Source: Albibacillus kandeliae | GTDB lineage: Bacteria; Pseudomonadota; Alphaproteobacteria; Rhodobacterales; Rhodobacteraceae | Assembly: GCF_003116585.1 (NCBI RefSeq) | Contig: NZ_QEHM01000004.1 | Location: 248,001 to 312,000 of the forward strand | Reading direction: 5' to 3' | Length of the DNA: 64,000 bases | Shown: piece after piece, positions 34,901 to 43,085 of the stretch | How positions within the stretch are numbered: the stretch's first letter is position 1 | Layout of the letters: every line of letters starts with the position of its first letter | The notes under the pieces: generated by a model | Seen by the model: the letters and a program-made list of their open reading frames with translations, nothing else | What the model was told of the DNA's origin: nothing | Databases searched by the model: none | Program-made: the position numbers and the translations under genes

Positions 34901-37097
34901 CGGCGGTATAGGTCCAGGTGCCGCCCGAGGTGATCACGAAGGAGCCATAGGTGCCGCTGGCCGACCCGCTCCAGGTGACAGCGCCGCCATCGGGGTCGGT
35001 CGCGGTGAGGATTCCGGTGGCGGTGGGCGAGAGGTCCTCGACCACCGCACCCCGCGCGTCGGCGGCGCTGCTGGTGATCACCGGGCCATCGCCGGTGCCG
35101 GTCAGGGTGATCGTCACCGACTGTGTCGCGGTTTCGCCGGTGGCGTCGGTGACGGTGGCGGTAAAACTCTCGGTGACGGTTTCTCCCTCGGCCAGCGCCT
35201 CGGCACCGGTGCCAGCGGTGTAAGTCCAGGTGCCGTCCGTGGCGATGACGAAGCTGCCGTAGGTGCCGGTCGCCGACCCGCTCCAGCTCAGCGCGTCGCC
35301 GTCGGGATCGCTGGCGGTCAGCCGCCCGGTGGCCGTCGGCGCGCTGTTCTCGACCACGGAGCCGGAGGCATCGGCCTCGGTGCTGGTGACCAGCGGCGCG
35401 TCGGGGGTGCCGGTCACGGTGACGGTCACCACCTGCTGCGCCGTCGCGCCGTCGTCGTCGGTGACGGCGATCAGGAAGCTGTCGGTGCCGCTGAAATCGG
35501 GATCGGGGGTGTAGAGCCAGACCCCGTCGTGGGCGACCAGAACGCTGCCATGCGCGGCGCCACTGACCAGCGCGTACTCGAGAACGTCGCTGTCGACGTC
35601 GCTTGCCACCGCCTGCCCGCGATAGACGTTGTCCTCGGTCACGGTGACGCTCTCGTCGGGGATCGTCGGCGCATCGTTCACCGGCAGGACGTTGATGGTC
35701 ACCGTCCCGGTCTCGACCGTGCCGCCGGGTCCGGTCACGAAATAGGTGAAGGCGTCGATGCCGTTGAAATCCTGATCGGGCACGTAGGAAAAGCTGCCGT
35801 CCGGATCGACCTCGAGGCTCCCGTTCTTCGGCTGGGTCGAGATGGTGATGGTCTCGGTGCCCTCCTGAACGTCGAGCTTGCCGCCGATCTGGCTGCCCTC
35901 GTCGAGATCCTCGAGGCCGGTCAGGCGGATGCTCTTCTGTCCCGGCTCGTCCGGCAGGGTGTTGCGGCCCTCGTCTAGGTTCTGGTCGGTCTTGTCCTGC
36001 GTCGGTGCGGGCGCGGGGGGCTGGGTCGGTTCCGGCGCGGTCTCCTGATCCTGGTTGTCGAGGTCGATGTTGTCCTCGCCGCCGGAGTCCCCGAGGCCCG
36101 GCGCATCGGGCGTTCCGCCGTTGTTGCCGTTGCCGAGTTCGACGAAGTTGCCGCCGCTCTGGAAACGCGAGACGGCGGACTGGTAGGCCGCGACGGCGTC
36201 GAGCATCAGCGCGGTGTCCGAAGTGATGTCATCCGCGCTGAGGGGCACTTCGCGCGTCTCGCCCTCCGCCGTCGAGACGATCCACTTGACGTCGGTCTGG
36301 GTGATGGTGGTGATCAGCGACCCCGCGAGGTCATACAGCGCGACACGGCCGGTGTGGCCATCGGGGTCGACCGTCAGCGTGACCTCGGCCGTCGAGATGC
36401 CGTCGGCGGTCTGCACGTCGACAAGGACGGTGGTGCCCCGGATGCCCATCGTGGCCGAGGGCGTGGTGACGTCCATGCCGCCGGTTTCGGCCACCTTGCC
36501 CGCGATGAAGACGAAGCCGCCCTGCACGAGGTTGAAGGTTGCGGAATTGCCCTGCCCCGCCGGGTTGTAGATCAGGCTGTCGATGACCATCCGGCTGCCG
36601 GGTGCGAGGGTGAAGATGGTGCCGTCGACGAAGGTGACCGACAGCTTGCCGCCATCGCCGGCCTGGAGGACGTCGTTGAGGAAGATCTTCGAGCCGACGC
36701 CGAGCGGTTCGGTGACCCCGTCGCTGCGCTGAACGCTGGCGGCCCCGCCCAGCGTCTCGACCTGCCCGATCGGGTCCGCGCCCTGCGGCGCCCCGGCCTG
36801 GGCGTACTGGCCCGGCGCCTCCGGACCGGCGAGCCGCTCGACGAGCGGGGCACGCAGGATCGAGCCTTCGCCGGTCTGGAGATCGACCGGCGCTCCGGCG
36901 CGGAAGTAGTCGGGAATGCGCAGGTCCGCCGCGCCCTGATGGGCCGGGTCATGCAGCACGAGGTCGCGGCCATCGCGCGTGAAGTCCGCCCCCAGCAGCG
37001 GGAACCCGTCGGGGACGACCAGTGGCCCGGCGTCCGGAAGATGGAGAATGGTCTGAGTGCCCGGAGACAGCTCCGCGCCGCGCATTTCAATGGACAT
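31971..37097 (-). CDS. Giant secreted repeat protein: FecR-like domain, VCBS/cadherin-like repeats, RTX C terminus
   Basis: A 1708-residue acidic protein. Residues about 130-230 form a FecR-like domain (VGSKIFLNDVLQAGDGGKLS, TIFTLAPGSRMVIDSL, TPSATMGIRGTTVLVDV). A Pro/Gln-rich linker (about 350-370) leads to two Ig/cadherin-like domains, eight tandem 104-residue VCBS-type repeats (about 568-1400), another Ig-like domain, then RTX glycine/aspartate repeats (GTEGNDRLIGADLDDSLSGG) near 1500-1565. There is no signal peptide, as expected for a type I secretion substrate with a C-terminal signal. The exporter genes lie at 39.6-44.5 kb. Probably a surface adhesin or biofilm protein. Start at 37097, since the extension to 37301 reads through the divergent promoter region. 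Confidence 0.9.
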   Translation of the reverse strand: MSIEMRGAELSPGTQTILHLPDAGPLVVPDGFPLLGADFTRDGRDLVLHDPAHQGAADLRIPDYFRAGAPVDLQTGEGSILRAPLVERLAGPEAPGQYAQAGAPQGADPIGQVETLGGAASVQRSDGVTEPLGVGSKIFLNDVLQAGDGGKLSVTFVDGTIFTLAPGSRMVIDSLIYNPAGQGNSATFNLVQGGFVFIAGKVAETGGMDVTTPSATMGIRGTTVLVDVQTADGISTAEVTLTVDPDGHTGRVALYDLAGSLITTITQTDVKWIVSTAEGETREVPLSADDITSDTALMLDAVAAYQSAVSRFQSGGNFVELGNGNNGGTPDAPGLGDSGGEDNIDLDNQDQETAPEPTQPPAPAPTQDKTDQNLDEGRNTLPDEPGQKSIRLTGLEDLDEGSQIGGKLDVQEGTETITISTQPKNGSLEVDPDGSFSYVPDQDFNGIDAFTYFVTGPGGTVETGTVTINVLPVNDAPTIPDESVTVTEDNVYRGQAVASDVDSDVLEYALVSGAAHGSVLVAHDGVWLYTPDPDFSGTDSFLIAVTDDDGATAQQVVTVTVTGTPDAPLVTSTEADASGSVVENSAPTATGRLTASDPDGDALSWSGSATGTYGSFVIATDGTWTYTAGTGAEALAEGETVTESFTATVTDATGETATQSVTITLTGTGDGPVITSSAADARGAVVEDLSPTATGILTATDPDGGAVTWSGSASGTYGSFVITSGGTWTYTAGPAADVLSPGATATESFTATVTDGEGETATQIVTITLTGTGDGPIITSSAADARGAVTENTSPTATGTLTASDPEGGALTWSGTATGTYGSFVIAASGTWTYTAGTGAEALAAGETATETFTATVTDEDGETSFQIVTITLTGTNDAPVITSSNAAARGSVTENTAPTATGTLTASDADGDTLTWSGSATGTYGAFVMTSSGTWTYTAGTGAEALSTGETATETFTATVTDENGATATKVVTITITGANDGPVITSSAADARGSVTENTTPTASGTLAASDSDGDTLTWSGSATGTYGAFVMSSSGIWTYTAGTGAEALAAGETATETFTATVTDESGATATQVVTITLTGTNDAPVITSSNAAAKGSVTENTSPTATGTLTASDADGDTLTWSGSATGTYGAFVMATSGTWTYTAGTGAEALSTGETATETFTATVTDESGATATQVVTITLTGTNDAPVITSSNAAAKGAVTENTSPTATGTLTATDADGDALNWSGSATGTYGTFAITSGGSWSYTAGTAAEGLAAGETKTDSFVATVTDEAGATATKTVTITLTGTNDQPVVTSSTAAAKGSVTEDTAPGTGGTLTASDVDGDTLTWSGSASGTYGTFAIAASGVWTYTAGAGADALVEGQVVSESFTATVSDGASGSATQVVTVTITGTNDAPTVENLVLSVSKNSVISGQLPATDNEGDALTFAIGGDTPQHGSLSLTGEGTYSYQPDIGYTGTDSFSYLVTDSNGDSAEGTVTINVGASAAAASPRSTVTGLTLEGTEGNDRLIGADLDDSLSGGTGDDVLRGHAGDDLLAPGTGTDRVYGGRGDDRILLDSADLSASGAPERLDGGPGRDTLVVDFGGNLDRGMMDLVDLSGIEEIDMENGEANRLTLSLGDVLTLSDGGDRLLEGLLGADLPESVTVLGDSSDRLTLVAGEGATVVDTGTTVDMAGTELHVYQFSSGSEVLATLAADSDIAVTVANG
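32899..35395 (-). repeat. Eight tandem 312-bp repeats inside the adhesin gene
   Basis: The coding sequence repeats with a strict 312-base (104-codon) period, eight units. Each unit encodes a VITSS...GTLTASD.DGD.LTWSGSA...GTWTYTAG...ETFTATVTD...TITLTGTNDAP pattern. Central units (4-6) are nearly identical, the outer ones more diverged. This fits expansion by recombination, and copy number may vary between strains. Confidence 0.92.
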
Positions 37098-37313
37098 CGC
37101 CCTTGCCCCCCGGGTGATGAATGACTTGTTCAGAATGGAGCAGAGCATACAGTGCCGAAGTGACCCTGCGGAAATAAACGCACGCGGAGTCCGGGAAATA
37201 TTCAGATCCCGGCATGGATTCATGCAATTTCCCGTCCCCTCGCCCCAGGATCGCGGCCCCGGAGACCCGAAAACCCCGGGAACGGCGCAGGAATCCCGCA
37301 TCTGACGAGAGAA

Positions 37314-39575
37314 ATGTTGCGCAAATCGAATCGGCGCATTCTAGTTTTCGGCATGTATCGGTGGTTTCTGCGCTGGATCGGCTGGGCCCGGCTGGTGGCC
37401 GTCCTCCTCGTCGCCTTCGCGGTCGGGGTCAGGATACAGGATTCGATCCCGGTGCAGATGGTGCGCAACGGCGCCTTCGACCTCTACCAACGTATCTCGC
37501 CCCGGCCGTTGCAGCCCTTTCCCGTGGCGATCCTCGACGTGGACGACCGCAGCATCGCGGAGATCGGGCAGTGGCCGTGGCCCCGGACCCGCTTTGCCGA
37601 ACTGGTGGACAAGGCGACGGCGGATGGCGCGGTGGCGATCGGCTTCGACATCGTCTTTGCCGAGCCTGACCGGCTGACGCCCGCCCGGGTCGCTGCCGAC
37701 AACCCCGCCCTGCCCGCGCCCCTTGCCGAGGCGCTGGCCGAACTGCCCGACAACGACGCGGTGCTGGCCCGCGCCTTTGCCGGGTCGCGCGTGGTGGTCG
37801 GCCAGACCAGCATCCGCAGCTCGCTCTCGGCGCCGGTCAGTTCAAGGGACCTGCCCGATGTCGCCTATGCCACGCTGGGGCCGGACCCGACGCCCTACCT
37901 GATGAGCTTTCCCGAACTGATCGAGAACCTGCCCGAGCTGGAGGCTGCGGCGGCGGGGCGGGGCGTGTTCAACGTGCGGCCCGATCACGACGGGGTCTAC
38001 CGGCGCGCGCCGATGGTGGTGCAGGTCGCGGGCCACCTGCGCATGGGCCTTTCCCCCGAGCTGTTGCGCGTGGCGACCGGCGGCGCGCCCTTCGCCATCC
38101 GCACCAACGACGCGGGGATCGACGGCGTGGTGCTCGCCGGGCGGCTGGTGCCGACCTCGGAAGACGGGACGGTGCACCCCTACCTGACGCCCTCGACCCC
38201 CGAGCGCTTTGTCTCGGCCGCCGACGTGATCTCGGGGCGGATGCCCCCCGGGCGGCTCGCCGGTCACCTCGTCCTTGTCGGGACATCCGCCATCGGGCTG
38301 GAGGATTACCGCGCCACGCCGCTGGGCGTGCAGATGGCCGGGGTCGAAATCCATGCGCAGATGCTGGAGAACATGTTGTCGGAAACGCTGCTGGTGCGGC
38401 CCAACTACGCCATCGGGGCCGAGATCATCGCCATGCTGGTGATGTGCTTTCTGATCGTGGTGCTCTCGCCGGTCTCGAACGCGAAATTGCTGATCACCTC
38501 GGCGCTCTTGTTCCTCGCGTCCTTCGCGCTGTTCTCCTACGGGCTGTTCGCCAAGTACCGGCTGCTGATCGACCCGAGCTTTCCGGTGCTCTCCTCGCTG
38601 GCCACGATCATGTATATGGCGACGACGAACTACCTCAGGGAAGAGCGGCGGCGGATGCGGATCCGCGCGGCCTTTGGGCAATATGTCTCGAAGGACCTCG
38701 TGGCGGAACTGTCGGACAGCGAGGAGGGGCTGAAGCTTGGCGGCGAGAACCGCGAGATCACGCTGCTGTTCAGCGACGTGCGGGGCTTTACCGCCATCGC
38801 CGAGAGTTTCCGCGACGATCCCGGCGGTCTGACCCGGCTGATGAACCGGTTCCTGAACCTGCTCTCCTTCGCCATCCTCGACGAGAAGGGCACCATCGAC
38901 AAGTTCATGGGCGACGCGGTGATGGCCTTCTGGAATGCACCGCTCGATCATCCCGACCATTGTGCCGCCGCCTGCCGCGCGGCGCTGCGGATGAAAGCCG
39001 ACGTGGACCGGCTGAACAAGGAGCGGCGCCTGATCGCCGAGCAGGAGAAACGGGTGTTCCGGCTGATCGACATCGGGATCGGTATCAACACCGGGGTCTG
39101 CACGGTGGGCAACATGGGGTCGGACATGCGGTTTGACTATACCGCGATGGGTGACCCGGTGAACCTCGCCTCGCGGCTGGAGGGGCAGTCGCGCCACTAT
39201 GGCACCGCGATCATCGTGGGATCGTCGACCGAGGCGGCGGTGCGGGGCAAGTTCGCGATGCTCGAACTCGACCTGATCCGGGTCAAGGGCAAGGCCCAGC
39301 CCGAACGTGTCTTTGCCCTGCTGGGGGACGCGCGGGCGCTGGCCTCGGCCGGGTTCGGGAGCCTGCTGCGCCTGAACGTCGAGATGCTGGAAGCCTACCG
39401 GGCCCAGCGCTGGGACGAGGCGGAGACCGTGATGGCCGAGCTGGAGCCGCTGGCCCTGCGCCTCGACGCGGCGCTGAAGCCTCATTTCGCGGCGCTGCGC
39501 GAGTCGATGGCGCGATACCGCGAAACGCCCCCCGGCCCGGACTGGGACGGGGTCTATGACGCGACCTCGAAGTAG
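37314..39575 (+). CDS. CHASE2-domain class III adenylate/guanylate cyclase
   Basis: The 753-residue protein has one N-terminal membrane helix (about 22-42), a large extracytoplasmic CHASE2 sensor (about 45-360; VAILDVDDRSIAEIGQWPWP, IGFDIVFAEPD, VLVGTSAIGLEDYRATPLG), three more helices (about 365-460) and a cytoplasmic cyclase domain. The catalytic metal Asp is in LLFSDVRGFTAIAE, the substrate Lys in TIDKFMGDAVMAFW, and RFDYTAMGDPVNLASRLEG completes the site. It should make cAMP (or cGMP) in response to a periplasmic signal. It is divergent from the adhesin gene and ends 2 bases from the HlyD gene. Met14 is an alternative start. Confidence 0.92.
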   Translation: MLRKSNRRILVFGMYRWFLRWIGWARLVAVLLVAFAVGVRIQDSIPVQMVRNGAFDLYQRISPRPLQPFPVAILDVDDRSIAEIGQWPWPRTRFAELVDKATADGAVAIGFDIVFAEPDRLTPARVAADNPALPAPLAEALAELPDNDAVLARAFAGSRVVVGQTSIRSSLSAPVSSRDLPDVAYATLGPDPTPYLMSFPELIENLPELEAAAAGRGVFNVRPDHDGVYRRAPMVVQVAGHLRMGLSPELLRVATGGAPFAIRTNDAGIDGVVLAGRLVPTSEDGTVHPYLTPSTPERFVSAADVISGRMPPGRLAGHLVLVGTSAIGLEDYRATPLGVQMAGVEIHAQMLENMLSETLLVRPNYAIGAEIIAMLVMCFLIVVLSPVSNAKLLITSALLFLASFALFSYGLFAKYRLLIDPSFPVLSSLATIMYMATTNYLREERRRMRIRAAFGQYVSKDLVAELSDSEEGLKLGGENREITLLFSDVRGFTAIAESFRDDPGGLTRLMNRFLNLLSFAILDEKGTIDKFMGDAVMAFWNAPLDHPDHCAAACRAALRMKADVDRLNKERRLIAEQEKRVFRLIDIGIGINTGVCTVGNMGSDMRFDYTAMGDPVNLASRLEGQSRHYGTAIIVGSSTEAAVRGKFAMLELDLIRVKGKAQPERVFALLGDARALASAGFGSLLRLNVEMLEAYRAQRWDEAETVMAELEPLALRLDAALKPHFAALRESMARYRETPPGPDWDGVYDATSK

Positions 39576-39577
39576 GG

Positions 39578-40900
39578 CTAACCCTCGCGCAGCGCCTCGG
39601 AGCGGATGCGCAGGACCGGGGCCAGAAGGTAGCTGAGGACCGACCGGCGGCCGGTCTGGATATCGACCCGGGCGCGCATCCCGGGTGTGACCGGCAGAAG
39701 GTTGTCGCCGGACCCGAGGTCCGAGCGGTCGGTGCGGATCGTCACGCGGAAGAACTCCCGCCCGTCCTGGGTGCGGATGGTATCGGCGCCGATGCGGGCC
39801 ACCTCGCCCTCCATCGCGCCGTAGACGAGGTAGTCGTAGGCGGTAATCTTGACCGAGGCCTTTTCGCCGGGGCGGATGAAGGCGACGTCCTTGGGCAGGA
39901 TATCGACCTCGACCTGCAGGCTGTCGTCGACCGGCACGATCTCGACCAGCGGGCGGCCCGGTTCGACCACCTCGCCCAGCGTGGTCACATTCACCGCGTT
40001 CACGGTGCCCCGGATCGGGGCGACCAGCTGGGTGCGGGTCACCTTGTCGGTCGCCGCGCGCAGGGTCTCGCGCACCACGGCCAGTTCCAGCCCCAGCTTG
40101 GCCAGCCTCTGCCGGGCGGTGAGCACGTAGCCCGAGCGCGCCACGGCGATTTCGTTCCCGGCTTCGCGGATGGCGGCCTGCAGCGTCGGCTCCTGCGCGC
40201 GACCGACGGCAAGGTTGCCTTCCAGCTCGGCCAGTTTCGAGCGGAGGCGCAGCAGTTCGATACGCGGCACCGCGCCACGGGTGGCGAGATCCTCGGTCAG
40301 GTCCGCCTCTTCGCGCAGGGGCGCGATGATGCTCTCCTGCTTGGCCCGGTCGGCCAGCAGTTCCTCCAGCGCCGCCTTCTTCTGCGCGAGGCGATCTTCC
40401 AGTACGGCCAGTTCCCCGTCGAGTTGCAGGACGCGGGATTGCAGCACCTCCATCTCGGCCAGCACCGCGGCGGGGGCACGCTGCTGCAGGTCGGCGGGCA
40501 ACTCCGGGTCGCGGTCCAGCGCGATCTCGGCATGGAGGCGCCATTCCTCGGCCATCAGCGCCGCCTCGCGCTCCAGCAGTTCGCCGCGCTCGGCCACGGC
40601 TGCGGTGTCGTCGACCAGCATCAGCACCTGCCCGGCCTCGACGCTGTCGCCCTCGGCAACCTCGATGCGACGGACGATCGCGGGCTCCAGCGTCTGCACC
40701 ACCTGTATCTGGCGCGAGGGCACCACGCGGCCTTCGCCCCGCGTGACCTCGTCGATCTCGAACCAGCTGGCCCAGACCAGAAAGGCCGCGATGCCGCCCC
40801 CGATCAGCAGAAGCAGGAACCACGCGCCGCGCGCAGTGCCAAGCCGGCGGGCCCGGCCGGGGTTTACCATGAACTCTTCCTGCGTCCGCGGACCGAACAT
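39578..40900 (-). CDS. HlyD-family type I secretion periplasmic adaptor
   Basis: The 440-residue adaptor has a short cytoplasmic N terminus, one membrane helix (AWFLLLLIGGGIAAFLVWAS), the lipoyl half-motifs RGEGRVVPSRQIQVVQTLEP and VEAGQVLMLVDD, a long alpha-helical hairpin (about 115-290) and the C-terminal beta barrel with TPGMRARVDIQTGRRSVLSYLL, the HlyD end signature. It links the inner-membrane ABC exporter to TolC. Three bases separate it from the ABC gene, so they form an operon. Confidence 0.93.
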   Translation of the reverse strand: MFGPRTQEEFMVNPGRARRLGTARGAWFLLLLIGGGIAAFLVWASWFEIDEVTRGEGRVVPSRQIQVVQTLEPAIVRRIEVAEGDSVEAGQVLMLVDDTAAVAERGELLEREAALMAEEWRLHAEIALDRDPELPADLQQRAPAAVLAEMEVLQSRVLQLDGELAVLEDRLAQKKAALEELLADRAKQESIIAPLREEADLTEDLATRGAVPRIELLRLRSKLAELEGNLAVGRAQEPTLQAAIREAGNEIAVARSGYVLTARQRLAKLGLELAVVRETLRAATDKVTRTQLVAPIRGTVNAVNVTTLGEVVEPGRPLVEIVPVDDSLQVEVDILPKDVAFIRPGEKASVKITAYDYLVYGAMEGEVARIGADTIRTQDGREFFRVTIRTDRSDLGSGDNLLPVTPGMRARVDIQTGRRSVLSYLLAPVLRIRSEALREG

Positions 40901-40903
40901 GGC

Positions 40904-43081
40904 TCAGCCCTCCATCCGGGGCGCAGGCTGGGCCGCGCGCAGCCGTGCCAGCACCTCGTCCCGTGGTCCGTCCAGCGCCTTGCGGCCCCGGTCCAGCACG
41001 ATGAAACGGTCGGCGACTTCGGCCAGCGACATGCGGTGGGTGCAGAAGATCATGGTGATCCGCCCTGCCCCGAAGGCGCCGAGGCGCTGGATCACGGCGG
41101 TCTCCATCTGCAGGTCCATCGCGTTGGTGGGCTCGTCCAGGAACAGGACCCGGGGCTTGCGCAGCAGCAGGCGGGCCAGGGCGACGCCCTGCCGCTGGCC
41201 GCCGGACAGGCGGTTGCCCTTCTCGCCGATGAACAGGTTCAGCCCCTCGGGGTGCGCGGCGGCGAACCCGTCGATCCCGGCGAGGTAGAGCGCCTGACGG
41301 ATCTCCTCATCGCTGGCCCCGGGACGCCCGATGGTCAGGTTCTCGCGCAGGGTGCCGGTGAACAGCTCGCTCTCCTGCGTCAGGTAACCCACGCCCTGCC
41401 GCAGCTCGGCGGGCTCGTATTGCGAGATGCCGTGCCCGTCGATCAGGATGGTGCCGCTGTCGGCCTGCAGCAGGCCGTTCAGCAGTTTGCCCGTGGTGGT
41501 CTTGCCCGAGCCGACCCGGCCCAGCAGCGCCACCCGTTCGCCCGCGCGGATATCTAGCGAGAGATCGGCCAGCGCGGGTTGGTCGGTGCCCGGGTAGCGG
41601 AAGGTGACATTGCGCAGCGCGATATCGCCGCGCGCGATCCTGAGGCTGCTCTTCATGCGCGACCCGGTTTCGCGCGGCAGCTCCATGATCTCGTTCAGCA
41701 CGGCCATCGCCCGGCGCGCGTAGTTGGCCCGGAACAGGGTCTGCGCCACGGCGGCCAGCGGCGCCAGCACCCGGCCCGAGAGGATGTTGGCGGCGATCAG
41801 GGCGCCGATGGTGATGCGCTGCTCGGACACGAGGTAGACGCCCCAGAAGATGATCACGACGCTCACCCCCTGCTGGACAAACTGGGTGGCGCTGGTGGCG
41901 AAGCCGGACCAGAACCGCGTGCGCCCGCCGATGCGCGAGGACGCGGCAACCGCGTTCTCCCATTCGCGCTGCATCACCGGTTCGGCGTTCAGGCTCTTGA
42001 CCGCCTCGATGCCCAGCAGCGTCTCGACCAGCACCACGTGGCGCTTGGTGGCGAGGCGCTGCGCCTGATCTGCGCTTTGCGAGAGCGGCACCTGCGCCAG
42101 CAGGGCAAAGACCAGAACGACCGGCACGGCGCAGAGGGGCACCCAGGCAAGCGGCCCGACGATGAAGAACAGCGCGGCGACGAAGACACCGATGAAGAGG
42201 AGATCGATCATCGCCACGAAACTGGCCGAGCCGAAGAAATCGCGCACCGTCTCGAAATCGCGGATGGCGTTGGCCATGCCCGCCGCGCCACCGGGGCGCG
42301 ACAGCAGGCGGGCATGCATCATCTGGTCGAACAGCCGGGCGGCCGCGCCAAGGTCGACGCGGCGGGCGAGGTTCTCCAGCACCGAGACCCGCAGGCTGCG
42401 GAGGGCGAAGTCGAGAAGCAGCGCCAACAGCACCCCGATGGCGAGCGTCCAGAGGGTGACGAAGGCGAGGTTGGGAATGACCCGGTCGTAGACGTTCATG
42501 ACGAAGAGCGGCACCGCCAGCGTCAGCAGGTTGAGGCAGAGCGCGGCGACAAAGACCTGGGCGATGGCGCCCCGGTTGGCGCGCAGGGCGCCCCAGAACC
42601 AGTGCCCGTCTTCGTTCGGCGTGGACGCTCCGGCGTCGGGCGCCGCCTCGGCGATCTGCGGGGCCACCAGCAGAACGCGCCGCCCGAACTCGCGGCGCAG
42701 CACCCGGCGGGGCAGGTCCTGCTCGGCCCCGCTGCCGGGATCGACGATGCGAAAGCGCCGCCCGCCCCTGGCCTGCGCCGTCAGCAGCACCGGGCTGCCG
42801 TCGCGGCGGAAGATCACGCAGGGCAGGACGCCGGGGTCGACGGAACCGGGGCGCTGGGACACCAGCGCCGCCCGCAGGCCAACGTGGGAAAGCGCGCGGA
42901 CCATGTTCTCGGGCGCTGTCAGGTTCAGCCCCTCGGGCAACGCGGAGCGCAGGGCGGTTTCGGAGAAGGCGCGGCGATGCACCCGCGCCAGCTGCGCGAT
43001 CAGCGCGAGGCCCGGATCAGGAGCGGTGGCTGCGCTGGCGAGGCTTTCGCCGACCGTGTCCATGTCCACCCCGTCTTCCAT
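40904..43081 (-). CDS. Type I secretion ABC transporter (LapB/HlyB type)
   Basis: A 725-residue ABC exporter with three parts: an N-terminal C39-like domain (about 25-150) without the catalytic Cys, a six-helix membrane domain (about 170-440; FVAALCLNLLTLAVPLFVMN), and an ATPase with Walker A LLGRVGSGKTTTGKLL, signature LSGGQRQGVALARLLL and Walker B VLFLDEPTNAMD. C39-like domains lacking Cys bind unfolded RTX substrates. It lies directly after the TolC gene (4-base gap). A Met six codons later is an alternative start. Confidence 0.93.
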   Translation of the reverse strand: MEDGVDMDTVGESLASAATAPDPGLALIAQLARVHRRAFSETALRSALPEGLNLTAPENMVRALSHVGLRAALVSQRPGSVDPGVLPCVIFRRDGSPVLLTAQARGGRRFRIVDPGSGAEQDLPRRVLRREFGRRVLLVAPQIAEAAPDAGASTPNEDGHWFWGALRANRGAIAQVFVAALCLNLLTLAVPLFVMNVYDRVIPNLAFVTLWTLAIGVLLALLLDFALRSLRVSVLENLARRVDLGAAARLFDQMMHARLLSRPGGAAGMANAIRDFETVRDFFGSASFVAMIDLLFIGVFVAALFFIVGPLAWVPLCAVPVVLVFALLAQVPLSQSADQAQRLATKRHVVLVETLLGIEAVKSLNAEPVMQREWENAVAASSRIGGRTRFWSGFATSATQFVQQGVSVVIIFWGVYLVSEQRITIGALIAANILSGRVLAPLAAVAQTLFRANYARRAMAVLNEIMELPRETGSRMKSSLRIARGDIALRNVTFRYPGTDQPALADLSLDIRAGERVALLGRVGSGKTTTGKLLNGLLQADSGTILIDGHGISQYEPAELRQGVGYLTQESELFTGTLRENLTIGRPGASDEEIRQALYLAGIDGFAAAHPEGLNLFIGEKGNRLSGGQRQGVALARLLLRKPRVLFLDEPTNAMDLQMETAVIQRLGAFGAGRITMIFCTHRMSLAEVADRFIVLDRGRKALDGPRDEVLARLRAAQPAPRMEG

Positions 43082-43085
43082 CGGG

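Noticed and set aside
32899-35395. Regular 312-bp repeats considered as a CRISPR-like or satellite array
   Set aside because: The repeats are coding, in frame and far too long; they are protein domain repeats.
37842-40823. 993-codon open frame on the minus strand across the cyclase and HlyD genes
   Set aside because: It is a shadow of high GC: composition is Arg/His/Pro/Gly-rich, it overlaps two clear genes, and no domain can be seen.
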